From the NCBI GenBank assembly GCA_024291935.2, contig CM044326.1, forward strand, positions 35,153,948 to 35,217,947: a stretch of DNA of 64,000 nt. Direction: 5' to 3'. The number at the start of each line of letters is the position of its first letter. Positions within the stretch are counted from its first letter, which is position 1. Positions 11,156 to 22,864 of this stretch are shown in pieces. The notes under the pieces were generated by a model. That model worked only from the letters and a program-made list of their open reading frames with translations. It had not been told where the DNA came from and ran no database searches. Source of the DNA: Okapia johnstoni. Its lineage: Eukaryota; Chordata; Mammalia; Artiodactyla; Giraffidae. Both the position numbers and the translations under genes were made by a program.

Positions 11156-11399
11156 AAGCTCTAGGACAAGATCAAGGATATACACCTAACATCAGTTTGC
11201 AGAATCATTTTCCACATAGACTAAACCTTTTTAATTAATAGACCTCAATCATGTTCATTATTGATTAATTAACATAGTACTTCATATTTATCATTAGGCC
11301 ATGATAAACTTTTTAATGAATTTGATACTTTCTAATAATGCTATAAACACCCTTAAACAGATGACCCAGTCCAAGACAATAATGTTGGCCGTTACTCAC

Positions 11400-11451
11400 C
11401 TTGGTCTCACAGTCTCGGTGACAGAGGCTAAACTCAGCTCCAGCATCCATT
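11400..11451 (-). ncRNA. MEG8: Host lncRNA exon, short
   Basis: Donor ccaag/gtgagtaac (strong) and acceptor ccttttgag/aatggatg. 52 nt. Confidence 0.52.
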
Positions 11452-11903
11452 CTCAAAAGGACAGAGCAGACAAGACGATCAAAATGTCGAGACTTTCTCT
11501 CCACCGATTCAGAGTTCTCACAGTTCATTTGCATAGACATTTAGGCATGTATTAATTTACAGTAATACTTATTTATTTTGCTCTTAATAAATCAAATATC
11601 AAAGTTGTAACTTTATCAGTAAATGACGATCATCACTATTATTCCCCCTCAAAGACATATACACTTGATTATTTTATTTTCCATTCCAATTTATGTCATC
11701 AAATTTCTTTATAATACTTATAATGAACAATGTTTCCTTGTTTCATATTTATTCACTTAAATATTTGTTTATCCTGCCACTGATTTCTTAATAGTAATGA
11801 TTTTAGATATTCCTATACACAAAGACTAAGAACATGATCCCCATATATGCCTGGCATCTCCCTATAGGATCACTTCAAAGAGGAAAATATTAGATTTTTT
11901 TGT

Positions 11904-11961
11904 GTTGACCTATGGTGTTCCTCATTAAAGACTCACACCACAAGTCATCATTGTTTGTCCA
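11904..11961 (-). pseudogene. SNORD114 relic
   Basis: ttgacctatg replaces the box D side. Box C ATGATGA is still visible (gtcatcatt near 11944-11952). Shortened to about 58 nt. Confidence 0.45.
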
Positions 11962-12289
11962 TATTTGTCCTCGTTACCTTCCTTCACGTCAACACTTTTT
12001 ACTGATCATCCATTCACTATTAACAATAAAAAAAAAATGCTTCATGGTCACAAAAACTTAAAACAAGGAAGGTCCTTGTCTCTTTCACTTGTCACAGAAT
12101 TACTTTCCACAGAAACTGTCATCAGTTGACCTAGAGTTTCCTATTCAGATGCATTAATATAATGTTTCATTATTAACCCTACTTTTACTATTTGGCCATG
12201 GTTCACAATCATCAATTATTTTTTTATAGAATTTAAAGAATGCAGCGAAAATCTTACAAAAATGAAAACTACAAAACCAAGAAGAGGTT

Positions 12290-12395
12290 TGACTATGATT
12301 CTCTTTGCTCTCCTAACCTGTAACACATCAAATGCAACCACAGAATTCATGACCCGAGGAAGGCTTACATCAGCCCACTGTGACAAGTCTAAGGA
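12290..12395 (-). pseudogene. Degenerate host exon
   Basis: Exon-like body (ctctttgctctcctaac ... gcaaccacagaattcatgac) with donor replaced by gattctct and no clear acceptor. Confidence 0.35.
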
Positions 12396-12862
12396 GTAGA
12401 AGATAAAAAAGACATTAAGACATTATTTTAATTAGTCTTTGAATTCCATGTTGCATTTAGTCATTTAAGTAGGTAGTGAATTGGGATCACTTATACTTTA
12501 GCTTCTCATAAGTAAATGAACAATGTCAGTCTTGACACTGACACAGATCATAGACACGTGACACAGAGAACATAAACATTTTACTTGTCAATAACTATAT
12601 CATTCTTAGCCAAAGAATAACATCCCCGTACCATAAATTTCCTAATATACATTTGTTTTTAATGTATATTAATAGAATTTCTTGCCTAACCACGTTTCTA
12701 TGGTTGAACAAAGTTTCACCAATTTCATCTTTATATATTATTTCATTGATCCAATTATAAACATAAAAAGAAAATGTATGAACATAAAACAAGGTACTTG
12801 TATATTCCTGACAGGTGTCTATATGGTCGCCTGGAACAGAGGCAATGGGTTTCCATTGTCAT

Positions 12863-12935
12863 TGGACCTCAGAGTTCCAGACACGTATTCATCGTACACG
12901 ACTAATACACGCACCGAAAAGCCATCATTGATCCA
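12863..12935 (-). ncRNA. SNORD114: C/D-box snoRNA, type A, box C variant
   Basis: Box D is at 12869-12872. Box C reads ATGATGG. Stem TGGATC/GGTCCA intact. The box D guide region ttccagacacgtattcatcg is the family consensus. Confidence 0.68.
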
Positions 12936-13249
12936 ATGTTGTACCTATTTTCTTCACTCACTTCTATGGTGTTTATTGATGAATTCATTAATTCACTAAT
13001 AATAATTTTAAAACTCAATTATTTGCAAAAAGAAAAGAAAAAAAAAACGAAACCACTATTCTACGTATGGAATCATTTTCGTACCAATATATCTCTTTCT
13101 TTATAACCTTTGTTTTTCTGTTACATGTCAATTCAGTGTTTATCCCTGGGCTACGATTGGCGATTCTTATTATATGTTACTTTTCAACAATACATTAGAT
13201 GCCCTGAAAGAAATCACAGAAAGGACACAAGATTTTGACTTTTACTCAC

Positions 13250-13337
13250 ACTGGTCTCTGTGCTCCTAACACAGAGATGCAAACACAGAGGTCACTACCA
13301 CGGTACCACTGCTTAAATCAGCTCGAGGGTGTAGGGT
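13250..13337 (-). ncRNA. MEG8: Host lncRNA exon
   Basis: Donor gtgagtaaa and acceptor acttcgcag/accctac. 88 nt, 508 nt from its snoRNA. Confidence 0.6.
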
Positions 13338-13845
13338 CTGCGAAGTACAAAACAGCCAATGATAAAAAAAAAAAAATAGTTTAAGTACAATGCCCACCGA
13401 TCCTTGATTTCCACATTTCATTTACCCACATACTGAAGTATTTATAAATTATTCATAATGGATCTATTTTTCTCCTAACAAAATGAACACCAGCAAACTT
13501 GAAACAAATTCATAATACTATAAGTGACTCTCAGTTATCCGTATTGCTATAATATTTAGTCAAAGGTATATTGGTGAGCCACTTTTTCCTGACTGAGTCT
13601 CAGCATTTTCAGTTTTATTAGTAGTATTTCTTGCCTTGTCGCCTGTTCATAGTTAGACAAGGTTTCACCCTTTTAACCTATTATTTCTTTACCTTTTTAT
13701 TTACCTATCATTCATATTGCTTTACTGGTTCTAAAATTACTCTCTTAACAATAATAAATATAGGTCAATGAATACAATAGCTGTACTGGGTATATTTCAA
13801 CATCTATCTCTAGGATGAAATAAAAGAAATACACTAGGTTTTTGT

Positions 13846-13917
13846 TGGACCTCAGTATCAGGACATACATTATTCATTATATAGACTCATCTGCTACCAG
13901 TCATCATCACTAACCCA
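13846..13917 (-). ncRNA. SNORD114: C/D-box snoRNA, SNORD114 family, type C
   Basis: Box D is at 13852-13855 and box C GTGATGA at 13904-13910. Stem TGGGTT/GGTCCA paired with three wobbles. Confidence 0.86.
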
Positions 13918-14146
13918 AGAAAACCCTTTTATTTTTCATTCTCATAAACATTTGGGTTTATTTATAAATTTGCTACTAAATACACATAAATGCAAAATAA
14001 ACTAAGATATCCTCAATATCTATCTCAAAAATCTTTTCCAGAGACTAACTCTGTTGCCAAAACTGACCTCAAAGATACGTTTATAGATTAATAAAGATAA
14101 TATATCATGTCAATCTGATACTTTACATGGCATTTTCCCTTCTTTG

Positions 14147-14243
14147 ATTGAGCAAGCTCCGGGAGTTGGTGATGGACAGGGAAGCCTGGCAAGCTGCCGT
14201 GCATGGGGTCGTGAAGAGTGGAACACGACTGAGCGACTGAACT
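14147..14243 (+). mobile_element. BovB 3' tail
   Basis: Forward tail: gagcaagctccgggagttgg ... cgactgagcgactgaac. Confidence 0.88.
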
Positions 14244-14294
14244 ACAACTATCCTTAAACAAACCACTCAAACTAAAACACTGGCTATTACTTAC

Positions 14295-14379
14295 ATGGTC
14301 TTAACATACCTACAGCACAAACGAAACCAGAGAGTGTGTGACCGTGGAAGATGCTTCCATCTGCCTAAGTGCACCCATT
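14295..14379 (-). ncRNA. MEG8: Host lncRNA exon
   Basis: Donor gtaagtaat and acceptor atactcctcag/aatgggtg. 85 nt. Body gaccgtggaagatgcttcc. Confidence 0.65.
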
Positions 14380-14485
14380 CTGAGGAGTATAAGGCAAAGG
14401 AGATGATAATAAAATGAGGCACTCTTCCCGACATCTGTCTACAGATGATCTTCTCTGCTGTGAATGGAAAAGCTTAATCCAATAT

Positions 14486-14561
14486 TGGACCTCAGAGTTC
14501 CAGACACGCTTTCATTGTATACAGTTCACATGGATGATGACCAGAAATCATCATCCATCCA
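14486..14561 (-). ncRNA. SNORD114: C/D-box snoRNA, SNORD114 family, type A
   Basis: Box D is at 14492-14495 and box C ATGATGA at 14548-14554. Box C lies in a perfect 9-bp inverted repeat (14532-14540 with 14548-14556) that could compete with kink-turn formation. The exon follows after 106 nt. Confidence 0.82.
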
Positions 14562-14883
14562 ACATCGGTCCCCCTTTTCCTGCACATATTTCTACATCTT
14601 TATTGGTTAAATAAAAATCCACTAATAAATTTAGCAAGAACAATTCAAAAAATAAAGCAAAAAGAGCTCAGGTGTACACTGAAGTATTATTACTTTAATG
14701 TATCTTCCTTGTTTTCCATATATACATACATCAATACAATAGCTCATATATCCATATTCAACACGCCGATGAAACTGCCTTCTTTGCTTATCTTCAACAT
14801 TTATTTACTTATATTCAACATTCAACAATAATACAGTAAATTACTTCAATAAAAAAAAGCGGAGAACTTCAACTATTAATCAC

Positions 14884-14968
14884 ATTAATCTCCACCTTCC
14901 TATTGTACAGAGGCAACCCCAGAGCTTCTGTCCATGAAAGATGCTAAATCATCTGTACTGGTTTCTTT
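14884..14968 (-). ncRNA. MEG8: Host lncRNA exon, weak donor
   Basis: Donor gtgattaat (+5 G lost) and acceptor gctcctcag/aaagaaac. 85 nt. Confidence 0.48.
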
Positions 14969-15170
14969 CTGAGGAGCACAGAACACAGATAGTAATAAAA
15001 ATATTGACACCTAATAACCACTGGTCCTTGTTTTCTATATTATATTTACTCAGTATTTAGGAATGTATTACTTTTCCTTTCTGTTCACATTCTTTTAATC
15101 TTGTTAAAAGAAAAAAACTCAATCTTTAGTCTGAAGCAGAACTACTAAAACTGTCTCTTGTGCATTTCTA

Positions 15171-15386
15171 GGTCTTCCCTGGAGGCTCAGTTGGTAAAAA
15201 GTCTGCCTGCAGTGCAGGAGACCCAGGCTCAACCCCTGGCTCAGGAAGATCCCCTGGGGGAGGAAATGGCAACCCACTCAAGTATTCTTGTCTGGAGAAT
15301 CCCATGGACAGAGGAGCCTGGCAGGCTACAGTCTATGGGGTCATAAAGAGTCGGACTCGACTGAGTGACTAACATTTTCACTTTCA
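15171..15386 (+). mobile_element. Bov-tA SINE
   Basis: Forward full-length SINE. Imperfect direct repeats tgcatttcta (15161-15170) and tgcgtttcta (15387-15396). Confidence 0.94.
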
Positions 15387-15675
15387 TGCGTTTCTATCTA
15401 ATCTTGGTAACAGATGTGAGCCTCAGCCATTCATTTGACGTGATTCAGTGTTTTCAGCGTTTAACATGGTATCTTGTCTCACTCAGTGTGTCCTATTTGG
15501 ACCGTGCTTCACGTTTTCGCCTTATGTTTATTTACAGTTGCTTAATGGTTCTTCAGAGATTCATTAATAGTAACGAATTTAAGTCTATGAAATCAAAAGA
15601 AGAATATAACCTACTTATATTCCTGATTTATCCCTATAGAAAGAATTTCACCCCAAGGAAGAGACTGTTCTGGGT

Positions 15676-15746
15676 TGGACCTCAGAGTGTGAGACACGTT
15701 TTTGTCATTGAGAACTCTTCCCATCACGATCATCGTCACTGGTCCA
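15676..15746 (-). ncRNA. SNORD114: C/D-box snoRNA, type B, box C variant
   Basis: Perfect stem and box D at 15682-15685. Box C reads GTGACGA (gatcatcgtcact on the plus strand), the same change as at 47081. Confidence 0.68.
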
Positions 15747-15860
15747 TGATTAAATCTCTGTTCTTGTTCATTTCTATATTTGCTTCCATTAAATCATTGA
15801 GTAAATGGTCCTATATATTAATCATTGAATAAATAATAACAATAAGGATATAGTAACGGT

Positions 15861-15992
15861 TGCTGTGTTGTGTTAGTCACTCAGTCGTGTCCGACTCTTT
15901 GTGACCCCATGGATTGCAGTCCACCAGGCTCCTCTGTCCATGGGATTCCCCAGGCAAGAATACTGGAGTGGGTTGCCATTTCCTTTTCCATT
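15861..15992 (-). mobile_element. Bov-A-type SINE fragment
   Basis: Reverse monomer between tagtaacggt (15851-15860) and tagtaacagt (15993-16002). Confidence 0.93.
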
Positions 15993-16295
15993 TAGTAACA
16001 GTAATACTTTAATAATAATAAAAATAATAATTGTGATGATAAAAATAAATATCCCAAGAATGAGACCCTTCAATACCCCTAACCTCAGTTTACAGGATCA
16101 GTTATCATTAGGAGTCTTTCTCTACCAATTTTCGACCTCTATTCTGCCCATTATCAATTATTTGAAATAATCATTCTTGATTATTTATCATTGAACTATG
16201 GTAATTTTTTGATTAATTCAATATGTTTTCACAATACCATGAGTGTCCTCAGAGAAATCATCCATTCTAAGACAACAACCTTGTCCATTGTTCAC

Positions 16296-16366
16296 CAGTT
16301 TCCTCCCTATTACAGTTGGTCTGACAATTGAGCACAACAAAAGTTGAAGTATCGGGAACACCCGTC
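16296..16366 (-). ncRNA. MEG8: Host lncRNA exon, weak donor
   Basis: Donor gtgaacaat and acceptor tatgtag/gacggg. 71 nt. Shares agttgaagtatcgggaacac with the 28723 subtype. Confidence 0.4.
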
Positions 16367-16849
16367 CTACATACACACAAGGTGGTAAAACTACTGAGGA
16401 TAGTCTTTCCATTGATTCAAGAATCTGACTATTCATTTGCATAGTAACTGAGGCATTAACTAAACTATGCTCATATTTGTTTTTCCCCTTAATAAATCAA
16501 ATGTCAAACTTGTAACTGACTCAGCCAGTAACTAATACCTGTCACTTTCTGTATCACCCTTAGCCAAAGAGTTAATACCTCATAACATATCTTTCCTATT
16601 GATTATCAGTCTTTTCAATATATATATAATAGTAATTTTTGCCTAACCACGTATTTTTATAATTGAAAAGGTTACTTATTCATCATTTTTTTATTTTATA
16701 CATTTGTATATTGATTATTTCATTGATCCAATTACAAAAATAGAAAAAAATGCATAGTGATAATAACCAAAACAAATATCTTTGTGTATTCCTAACCACT
16801 GCCTAAAAGGTCACTTCACAGAGGTCAGTGGACTTGATTTCATTTGCAT

Positions 16850-16920
16850 CAAACCTCAGAGTTCCAGACTTGTATTCATCGCACACAACTCGTATGCCTC
16901 AGGGAGTCACCATTGATCCA
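16850..16920 (-). ncRNA. SNORD114: C/D-box snoRNA, type A, box C variant
   Basis: Box D is at 16856-16859. Box C reads ATGGTGA. Stem TGGATC/GGTTTG is weakened. Confidence 0.58.
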
Positions 16921-17137
16921 ATACTGTCCATCTTATTCTACATACATTTCTGTTTAACTTATAAATCACAAATTCACTAATAATTTTATCAGCACAATTT
17001 AAAAAAGAGAGATGATATATACAGAATTGTTCTTACTTTAACACTTTAATACAAGAATATGATCTCTTTATATTCCTGAAGTCTCACAAAAGAAACAGTT
17101 TCTCATCAGAGGGAAAATAGTACTTATGTGTGTATCA

Positions 17138-17208
17138 CGGACCTCAGAGTTCTAGCCATGTTTTCATCGTTTAGGACTCTTCCCGAAACGATCATCATCA
17201 TTGGTCCA
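17138..17208 (-). ncRNA. SNORD114: C/D-box snoRNA, SNORD114 family, type B
   Basis: Box D is at 17144-17147 and box C ATGATGA at 17195-17201. Stem TGGACC/GGTCCG. It lies only 217 nt above the type-A copy at 16850, with no exon between them, so two snoRNAs share one intron. Confidence 0.9.
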
Positions 17209-17485
17209 TGACTGAGACTCCATTCTCTGCTCAATTTTGTTTATTGAATAACTCAGTAATTCACCAGTAATAATTTAAAAACCCTATTATTTACAAAACT
17301 CTAGAAGAGTCATGATATTCCTACAGTGTAAATAGATTATTCTTACAACAATGTATCTCTTTTAAATTCGATGCTGTTTTTCTCCTATGCAGTAATCAAT
17401 TAATGTGTCAAATTTCAATAGTTATCACTGAGCTAGACTTGGCCTTCTGTTATTCTATATAGAACATTCAGCCAATACACTGAAT

Positions 17486-17512
17486 ACACACACACACACA
17501 CACACACACGCA
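17486..17512. repeat. (CA)n microsatellite
   Basis: About thirteen ac dinucleotides with one interruption (cg). Confidence 0.95.
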
Positions 17513-17568
17513 CAAACCAACAAAAAGAAATGAACAAAACCGAGACAAAAAAATTGATTATTACTCAC

Positions 17569-17652
17569 ATTGATCTCTGCGCATCTAACACAGAGATGCA
17601 ATCATATGGTGCACCACCATGGAATAATGCTTAATCAGCAGGAATGTGTCCA
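17569..17652 (-). pseudogene. Host exon with lost acceptor
   Basis: Donor gtgagtaat intact. Acceptor AG is AA (cattttgaac). Confidence 0.48.
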
Positions 17653-17866
17653 TTTTGAACGATGCAAAGCACAGTCAACGAGAAAGGGGGGAAAAACGTA
17701 TCGCCACTCATCTTACATCCTACATTTCATTTACCCAATCATTGAGAAATGTATAGCTTTCCCATAATGTACAGATTGTTTTCTCTAGACAGAAAGAACA
17801 TCCTCATACTTGAGACTGACTCAGATCAATAAAACTGACTCTCAATATTTCAGATTTATCTGAAGC

Positions 17867-18370
17867 AACCTAGACAGCATATTAAAAAGCAGAGACTTAC
17901 ATTGCTGACAAAGGTCCATCTAGTCAAAGCTATGGCTTTTCCAGTGGTCAGGTATGGATGTAAGAGTTGGACCATAAAGAAAGCTGAGCGCTGAAGAATG
18001 GATGCTTTTGAACTGTGGTATTGGAGAAGACTCTTAAGAGCCCCTTGGACTGCAAGGAGATCCAAGCAGTCAATCTAAAGGAAATCAGTCCTGAATATTC
18101 ATTGGAAGGACTGATGCTGAAGCTGAAGCTCTAATACTTTGGCCACCTGATGCAAAGAGCTGACTCTTTGGAAAAGACCCTGATGCTGGGAAAGATTGAA
18201 GGTGGGAGAAGAAGGGGATGACAGAGGATGAGATGGTTGGATGACATCACCGACTCGATGGACATGAATTTGAGTAAGCTCCGGGAGTTGGTGATGGACA
18301 GGGAAGCGTGCTGCAGTCCATGGGGTCACAGAGATTCGGACACAACTGAGTGACTGAACTGAACTGATCT
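17867..18370 (+). mobile_element. BovB LINE 3' end
   Basis: Forward, about 500 bp, from acagcatattaaaaagcaga to gtgactgaactgaactgat. Separates a snoRNA from its exon by about 500 extra bases. Confidence 0.92.
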
Positions 18371-18625
18371 GAATCTTAGCCAAAGGGATGACATAATTCA
18401 TAATGGTCATCAGAGTTGGGAATTTTTATTACTATTTCTTTCCTCACCATCTATGTTCACAATTAGACAATAATAGATCTGTTCTTCATATTTTATCTAT
18501 ATCTTTAATGGTACTCTCAATGATCTTTAATAATTTTAAAACTCAGTCTTAGAACTTGAACTTTAAACATTCCTAACATCTACCTATAGGAAAAAATTAA
18601 CAAAGAAATGGAGTGTGGAATGTAC

Positions 18626-18691
18626 GGGGCCTCAGGGTTCCAGACCTTTATCATTTGTTGCCCATGACTCATCTGCTAATCATCAGTGGCA
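18626..18691 (-). ncRNA. SNORD114: C/D-box snoRNA, type C, box variant
   Basis: Box D is at 18632-18635. Box C is CTGATGA, with a C in the purine position. The terminal stem is poor (TGCCAC against GGCCCC). Confidence 0.5.
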
Positions 18692-19016
18692 CATCTGAGA
18701 CCCAGTTTTAGTTCATTCATTTATCTATATATTTCAATTAAATCCTCATTAATTGAAAATAATACATGATTAGTAAAACAACAAAGAACAAGACACTAGA
18801 ATACCCCTACTTCTCTCTAATTAACGTCAAGATAGAGTATACCTTTCACTAACAAATATCACTGCTATATATTATCAGTTAGTCAATATAAGATTATATA
18901 TCATACATATTATTGGGCCATGTTAATCTTTTGCTTCTATCTATTGCTTTTGAGAATACAATAAAAACACTGAAAACAAGTCCCCAAACCAGACCAGAAC
19001 TCTGGCCATTACTCAC

Positions 19017-19094
19017 CTGGCTGTCTGTCCCATAGCAATCTGAAGCTCAGGAACTTGATCATCACGGAAGCTAAAGTAACCTTGAGCTTCTATT
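19017..19094 (-). ncRNA. MEG8: Host lncRNA exon, catagcaa subtype
   Basis: Donor ccag/gtgagtaat (close to ideal) and acceptor acttttcag/aatagaag. 78 nt. Confidence 0.65.
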
Positions 19095-19240
19095 CTGAAA
19101 AGTAACAAGCAGAGAAGGTGATCCCAGACATGGAAACTTTCTCTCCATTGACCTGCAGGCATGTTTATTGATGTTTTCAACGGTTCATTTACCATAACCA
19201 ATGAAAATGCATGAAGAGAATGACTACATTTCTTTCATAT

Positions 19241-19314
19241 TGGACCTCAGAGTTCCAGACACATATTATTCATCATCAATGACTCATACACTGGTATTGA
19301 TCATCACTGAGCCA
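19241..19314 (-). ncRNA. SNORD114: C/D-box snoRNA, SNORD114 family, type D
   Basis: Box D is at 19247-19250 and box C GTGATGA at 19301-19307. Stem TGGCTC/GGTCCA with one mismatch. The exon follows after 146 nt. Confidence 0.86.
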
Positions 19315-19449
19315 CAAACGATGACTTCCTGTTCATTCGATATTGGCTACTGATTAGCTAAAGATAATTTTAATACTCTAGGGTGAAAATGAGTCCAAGG
19401 AGTCCTTCATACTGCTCATAGGTCTCTAGATAATCATTCCCTCATCATT

Positions 19450-19793
19450 ATTCAGTTCAATTCAGTCGCTCAGTCATGTCCAACTCTTTGCAACTCCATG
19501 GACTGCAGCACATCAGGCTTTCCTGTCCATCACCAACTCCCGGAGCTTACTCAAACTCATGTCCATTGAGTTGGTGATGCCATCCAACCATCTCATCCTC
19601 TGTCATCCCCTTCTCCTCCCACCTTCAACCTTTCCCAGCATCAGGGTCTTTTCAAATGAGTCAGTTCTTTGCATCAGGTGGCCAAAGTATTGGAGCTTCA
19701 GCTTCAGCATCAGTCCTTCCAATGGATATTCAGGACTGATTTCCTTTAGGATGGACTGGATCTAGGTTGGATCTCCTTGAAGTCCAAGGGACT
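19450..19793 (-). mobile_element. BovB LINE 3' end
   Basis: Reverse BovB 3' end from ttcagttcaattcagtcgct to ccttgaagtccaagggac. Direct repeat ctcatcatt at 19441-19449 and 19794-19802. Confidence 0.92.
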
Positions 19794-19851
19794 CTCATCA
19801 TTCTAACTCTCTTAAATTTATTATAAGCTTTTAGCTTCCTATCAGCTCCTT

Positions 19852-19980
19852 GGCATCACCGGCTGAATGGACATGACTTTGAGCAAGCTCCAGGAGTTGG
19901 GGATGGACAGGGAAGCCTGGCATGCTGCAGTCCATGGGGTTGCAAAGAGTCAGACATGACTGAGTGACTGAACTGAACTG
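19852..19980 (+). mobile_element. BovB 3' tail
   Basis: Forward tail (ggcatcaccggctgaatgga) with near-identical direct repeats atcagctcctt and atcagttcctt. Confidence 0.9.
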
Positions 19981-20094
19981 ATCAGTTCCTTGGGATAGTC
20001 ACCTTCTTTCATTTTTTGTCACCCGTGTGATTAGTGCAGTCATTAGTTTTAGAGAAATCATCCAACCCCAGATAAGGAATGAGATGATGCCCAC

Positions 20095-20180
20095 ATAGGT
20101 CTCCTGGCTCCTACAACAAAGATGCCATCCTAGGCTGGTGCTCCAGAAGGAATCCTTCCTTCAAGTCCCATGCATCCCCT
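20095..20180 (-). ncRNA. MEG8: Host lncRNA exon, ctggtgct subtype
   Basis: Acceptor actcctcag/aggggatg. The donor reads gtgggcatc as in the sister copy 34213. 86 nt. Confidence 0.5.
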
Positions 20181-20361
20181 CTGAGGAGTATAAAGCAAAA
20201 TGGACCATCAACGTGGTGGAGACACTCTTCACTGCTTCTTGTTTCCACACTCACAGTGTTATTCAGGCCATCCTTAACTTGGGGTAAATAAAAAACCTTT
20301 TGACAATGAACCATTTGGATATTACCACTGAGCCAGAATATAAAGGTTGACTAGGAGCTTC

Positions 20362-20555
20362 ATGCACTTCCCTTGCAGCTCAGCTGGTAAAGAATCCTCC
20401 TGCTATGCAGGAGACCAGGGTTCGATCCCTGGGTTGGGAAGATCCCCTGGAGAAGGGAAAGGCTACCCACTCCAGTATCCTGGCCTAGAGAATTCCACGG
20501 ACTGTATAGTCCATAGGGTCACAGAGTCAGACACGACTGAGTGACTTTCACTAGG
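20362..20555 (+). mobile_element. Bov-tA SINE
   Basis: Forward SINE between 13-bp direct repeats gactaggagcttc (20349-20361 and 20556-20568). The second SINE then inserted at this repeat. Confidence 0.94.
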
Positions 20556-20568
20556 GACTAGGAGCTTC

Positions 20569-20780
20569 CCAGGCGGCCAAGTGGAAAAGAATCCACTTGC
20601 TAGCGTGGGAGATGCAAGAGACGTGGGTTCAATCCCTGGGGTCAGGAAGATCCCCCAGAGTAGGAAATGGCAACCCATTCCAGTATTCTTGCCTGGAAAA
20701 TTCCATGGAAAGAGGAGCCTGACAGTTTATAGTCCATGAGGTCACAAAGAGATGGACACAACTGAACACACACCTCTCTG
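20569..20780 (+). mobile_element. Bov-tA SINE
   Basis: Forward SINE (gcaagagacgtgggttcaat) immediately downstream of another one. Tail near cacaactgaacacacac. Confidence 0.9.
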
Positions 20781-21095
20781 ATCACTTATTCTGTCCCCTC
20801 AACCTGAAGCTAAGTGCTAACAGCTGTGTGCCATTCATTAGTAATTGAAATTCAGGGTGTCCTTGGTATATTAATAGTATTTCATGGCTCACCACGTATT
20901 TCAGTAATTGGAAATTGCTTCATTTCATCCATCTTTATTTTTAATTATATATTTATAGATTCGCTCATTTTCCAATTATAATAATACAATGAAAATTCAT
21001 GAACACAAAGACCACAGATAAGCCCCTCAGTTATTCCTGACGTCTCTCTATAGGATGCCTTCTCAAGTTGAGAATGAACTAGATTACTTTAATAC

Positions 21096-21146
21096 TGCAT
21101 CTCAGAATTCCAGACAAGTATTTACCATGTATCACTCATCGATCCA
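21096..21146 (-). pseudogene. Internally deleted SNORD114, type A
   Basis: 51 nt: tgcatctcag ... cactcatcgatcca. About 20 bases equivalent to catacgccaccagtagtcat are missing, taking part of box C. Confidence 0.55.
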
Positions 21147-21434
21147 ACATTGTTCTTATTTTCCAAATTTATTTCTATTTGTATTGATTAAATAAAAACT
21201 TAATAATTTTAGAAGTACAATTTAAAAAAAGTCTTAATGTGTCTAGAATAATTCTTACTTAAATATTTATCTCTTTAATAGATTGTTTTTCATATATGCT
21301 TTAATCAATATAATGGTTTGTATATCAATGCCCAGCCCTGAAAAGCAGCTGCCTTCTTTATTTTTATTCTACATTTCTCAATTATACAGTAAATTAATTT
21401 AATAAAAAAACAGAGAACTTCAACTATCACTCAC

Positions 21435-21521
21435 ATTAATCTCCATGCTCCTATTATACAGAGGCAACCACAGAGCTCATTTGTCCATGGAAGACGCTAA
21501 ATCATCTGAACTGCCTTTATT
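21435..21521 (-). ncRNA. MEG8: Host lncRNA exon
   Basis: Donor gtgagtgat and acceptor actcgttag/aataaagg. 87 nt, 487 nt from the relic at 22009. Confidence 0.6.
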
Positions 21522-22008
21522 CTAACGAGTACAGAACACAGCTGATGAAATCACTGAGACCTAACAACCACTGATCTTGTTTTCTACATTTTATTTTCTC
21601 AGTATTTAGGTATTTATTACTTTTTCTTTTGCTATATATTTTTTATCTTGTTGAAAGGAAAAACTCAATCTTTAGTCTGAGGCAGAACAATTAAACTGCT
21701 TCTTATGCATTTCTATCTAACCTTGGTCAAAGAGGTGACCCTCAACCATTTATTTAATGGGACTTAGGGACTTCGGTGTTCATTATAGTATCTTTTGCCT
21801 CACTCAGTATGTTCATTTTTGGACAAAGTTTTACCTTCGTTTTCCTTATGTATATTTATATTTGCTTAATGGTTCCATCACTGATCTATTAATTACAGCA
21901 AATCAAAGTCTATGAAATCAATGTAAGAATATAATCTACTTATATTCCTGATATCTCTGTAGATAGAAACAATTTCACCAGAAGGAAGACACTACCAATG
22001 TTCTGGAT

Positions 22009-22077
22009 TGGACATCAGAGTTTCAAACATAGTTTTCATTGTTCAGGGCTCTTCCCATCACAAACATCCCTGGTCCA
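22009..22077 (-). pseudogene. SNORD114 relic, type B
   Basis: Box D complement tcag is kept at 22015-22018 and the terminal tggtcca is kept, but box C has decayed to GGGATGT. Confidence 0.52.
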
Positions 22078-22864
22078 ACACTGAGTCTCTTTTCTTCCTT
22101 ATTCCTATATTTGTATTGATTAAATCATTGATTAATTGGCATTAATAAAAATAATATATGATTCACTAAACATCCCAAGAATAAAACCCTTGAATATCCA
22201 TAATCCTAGTTTACAGAATCATTTCCCATTAAGGCCCTTTCTCGTCCAATTTTGGACCTCAATCCTGGCCATTACCAATTATTCAAAATAATCTTTCTTA
22301 TCATATTTATCACTGAACTATGAGTAACTTTTTGACTAATTGAATACTTTTTTAATAATACCATAAGGATCCTCAGACAAATCACCCAATCCAAGACAGC
22401 AGAGGTGGTGTGACTACCAAGCACAGCAGAAGCTGAGGTAGCAGCAACATACACCTGCAGAATAATAAGCAGACAAGGTGATAAACATACTGAGCTATTC
22501 TCTCCATTGATCCAAATACCCCACTATTTATTTGCACAGTAACTGAGGCATTGACTAACATATAATTAGTAACTGATGAACTTACTGTCAAAGTGGGAAC
22601 TGACCCAGTTAGTACCAAATACCTGTCACTTTCTATATCATCCTTGGGCAAAGAGATGACACCCTAATACTACGTCTTTCTCGATGGGTATCAGTAGTTT
22701 CAATATACATTAATGTATTACTACATGATATAATTTTTGCCTAACCACATTTTTATAATTGAAAAAGGCTTCACATTCATCTTGTTTAATTTTACATATT
22801 TTTTATTGACTATTTCATGGATTCAATTATAAAAACAGAAATACATGGAAGAAAAGTTATGACC

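Noticed and set aside
15365..15832. Open frame of 155 residues on the plus strand
   Set aside because: Runs antisense through snoRNA 15676 and AT-rich spacer. No domain; a chance frame.
20362..20455. tRNA-like sequence (gctcagctggtaaagaatcc ... ggttcgatccct)
   Set aside because: It is the tRNA-Glu-derived head of a Bov-tA SINE with target duplications. No functional tRNA gene.
22240..22300. ttttggacctcaatcctggc looks like a box D end
   Set aside because: It belongs to a recurrent spacer segment (also at about 16131 and 28561) with no box C at the right distance.
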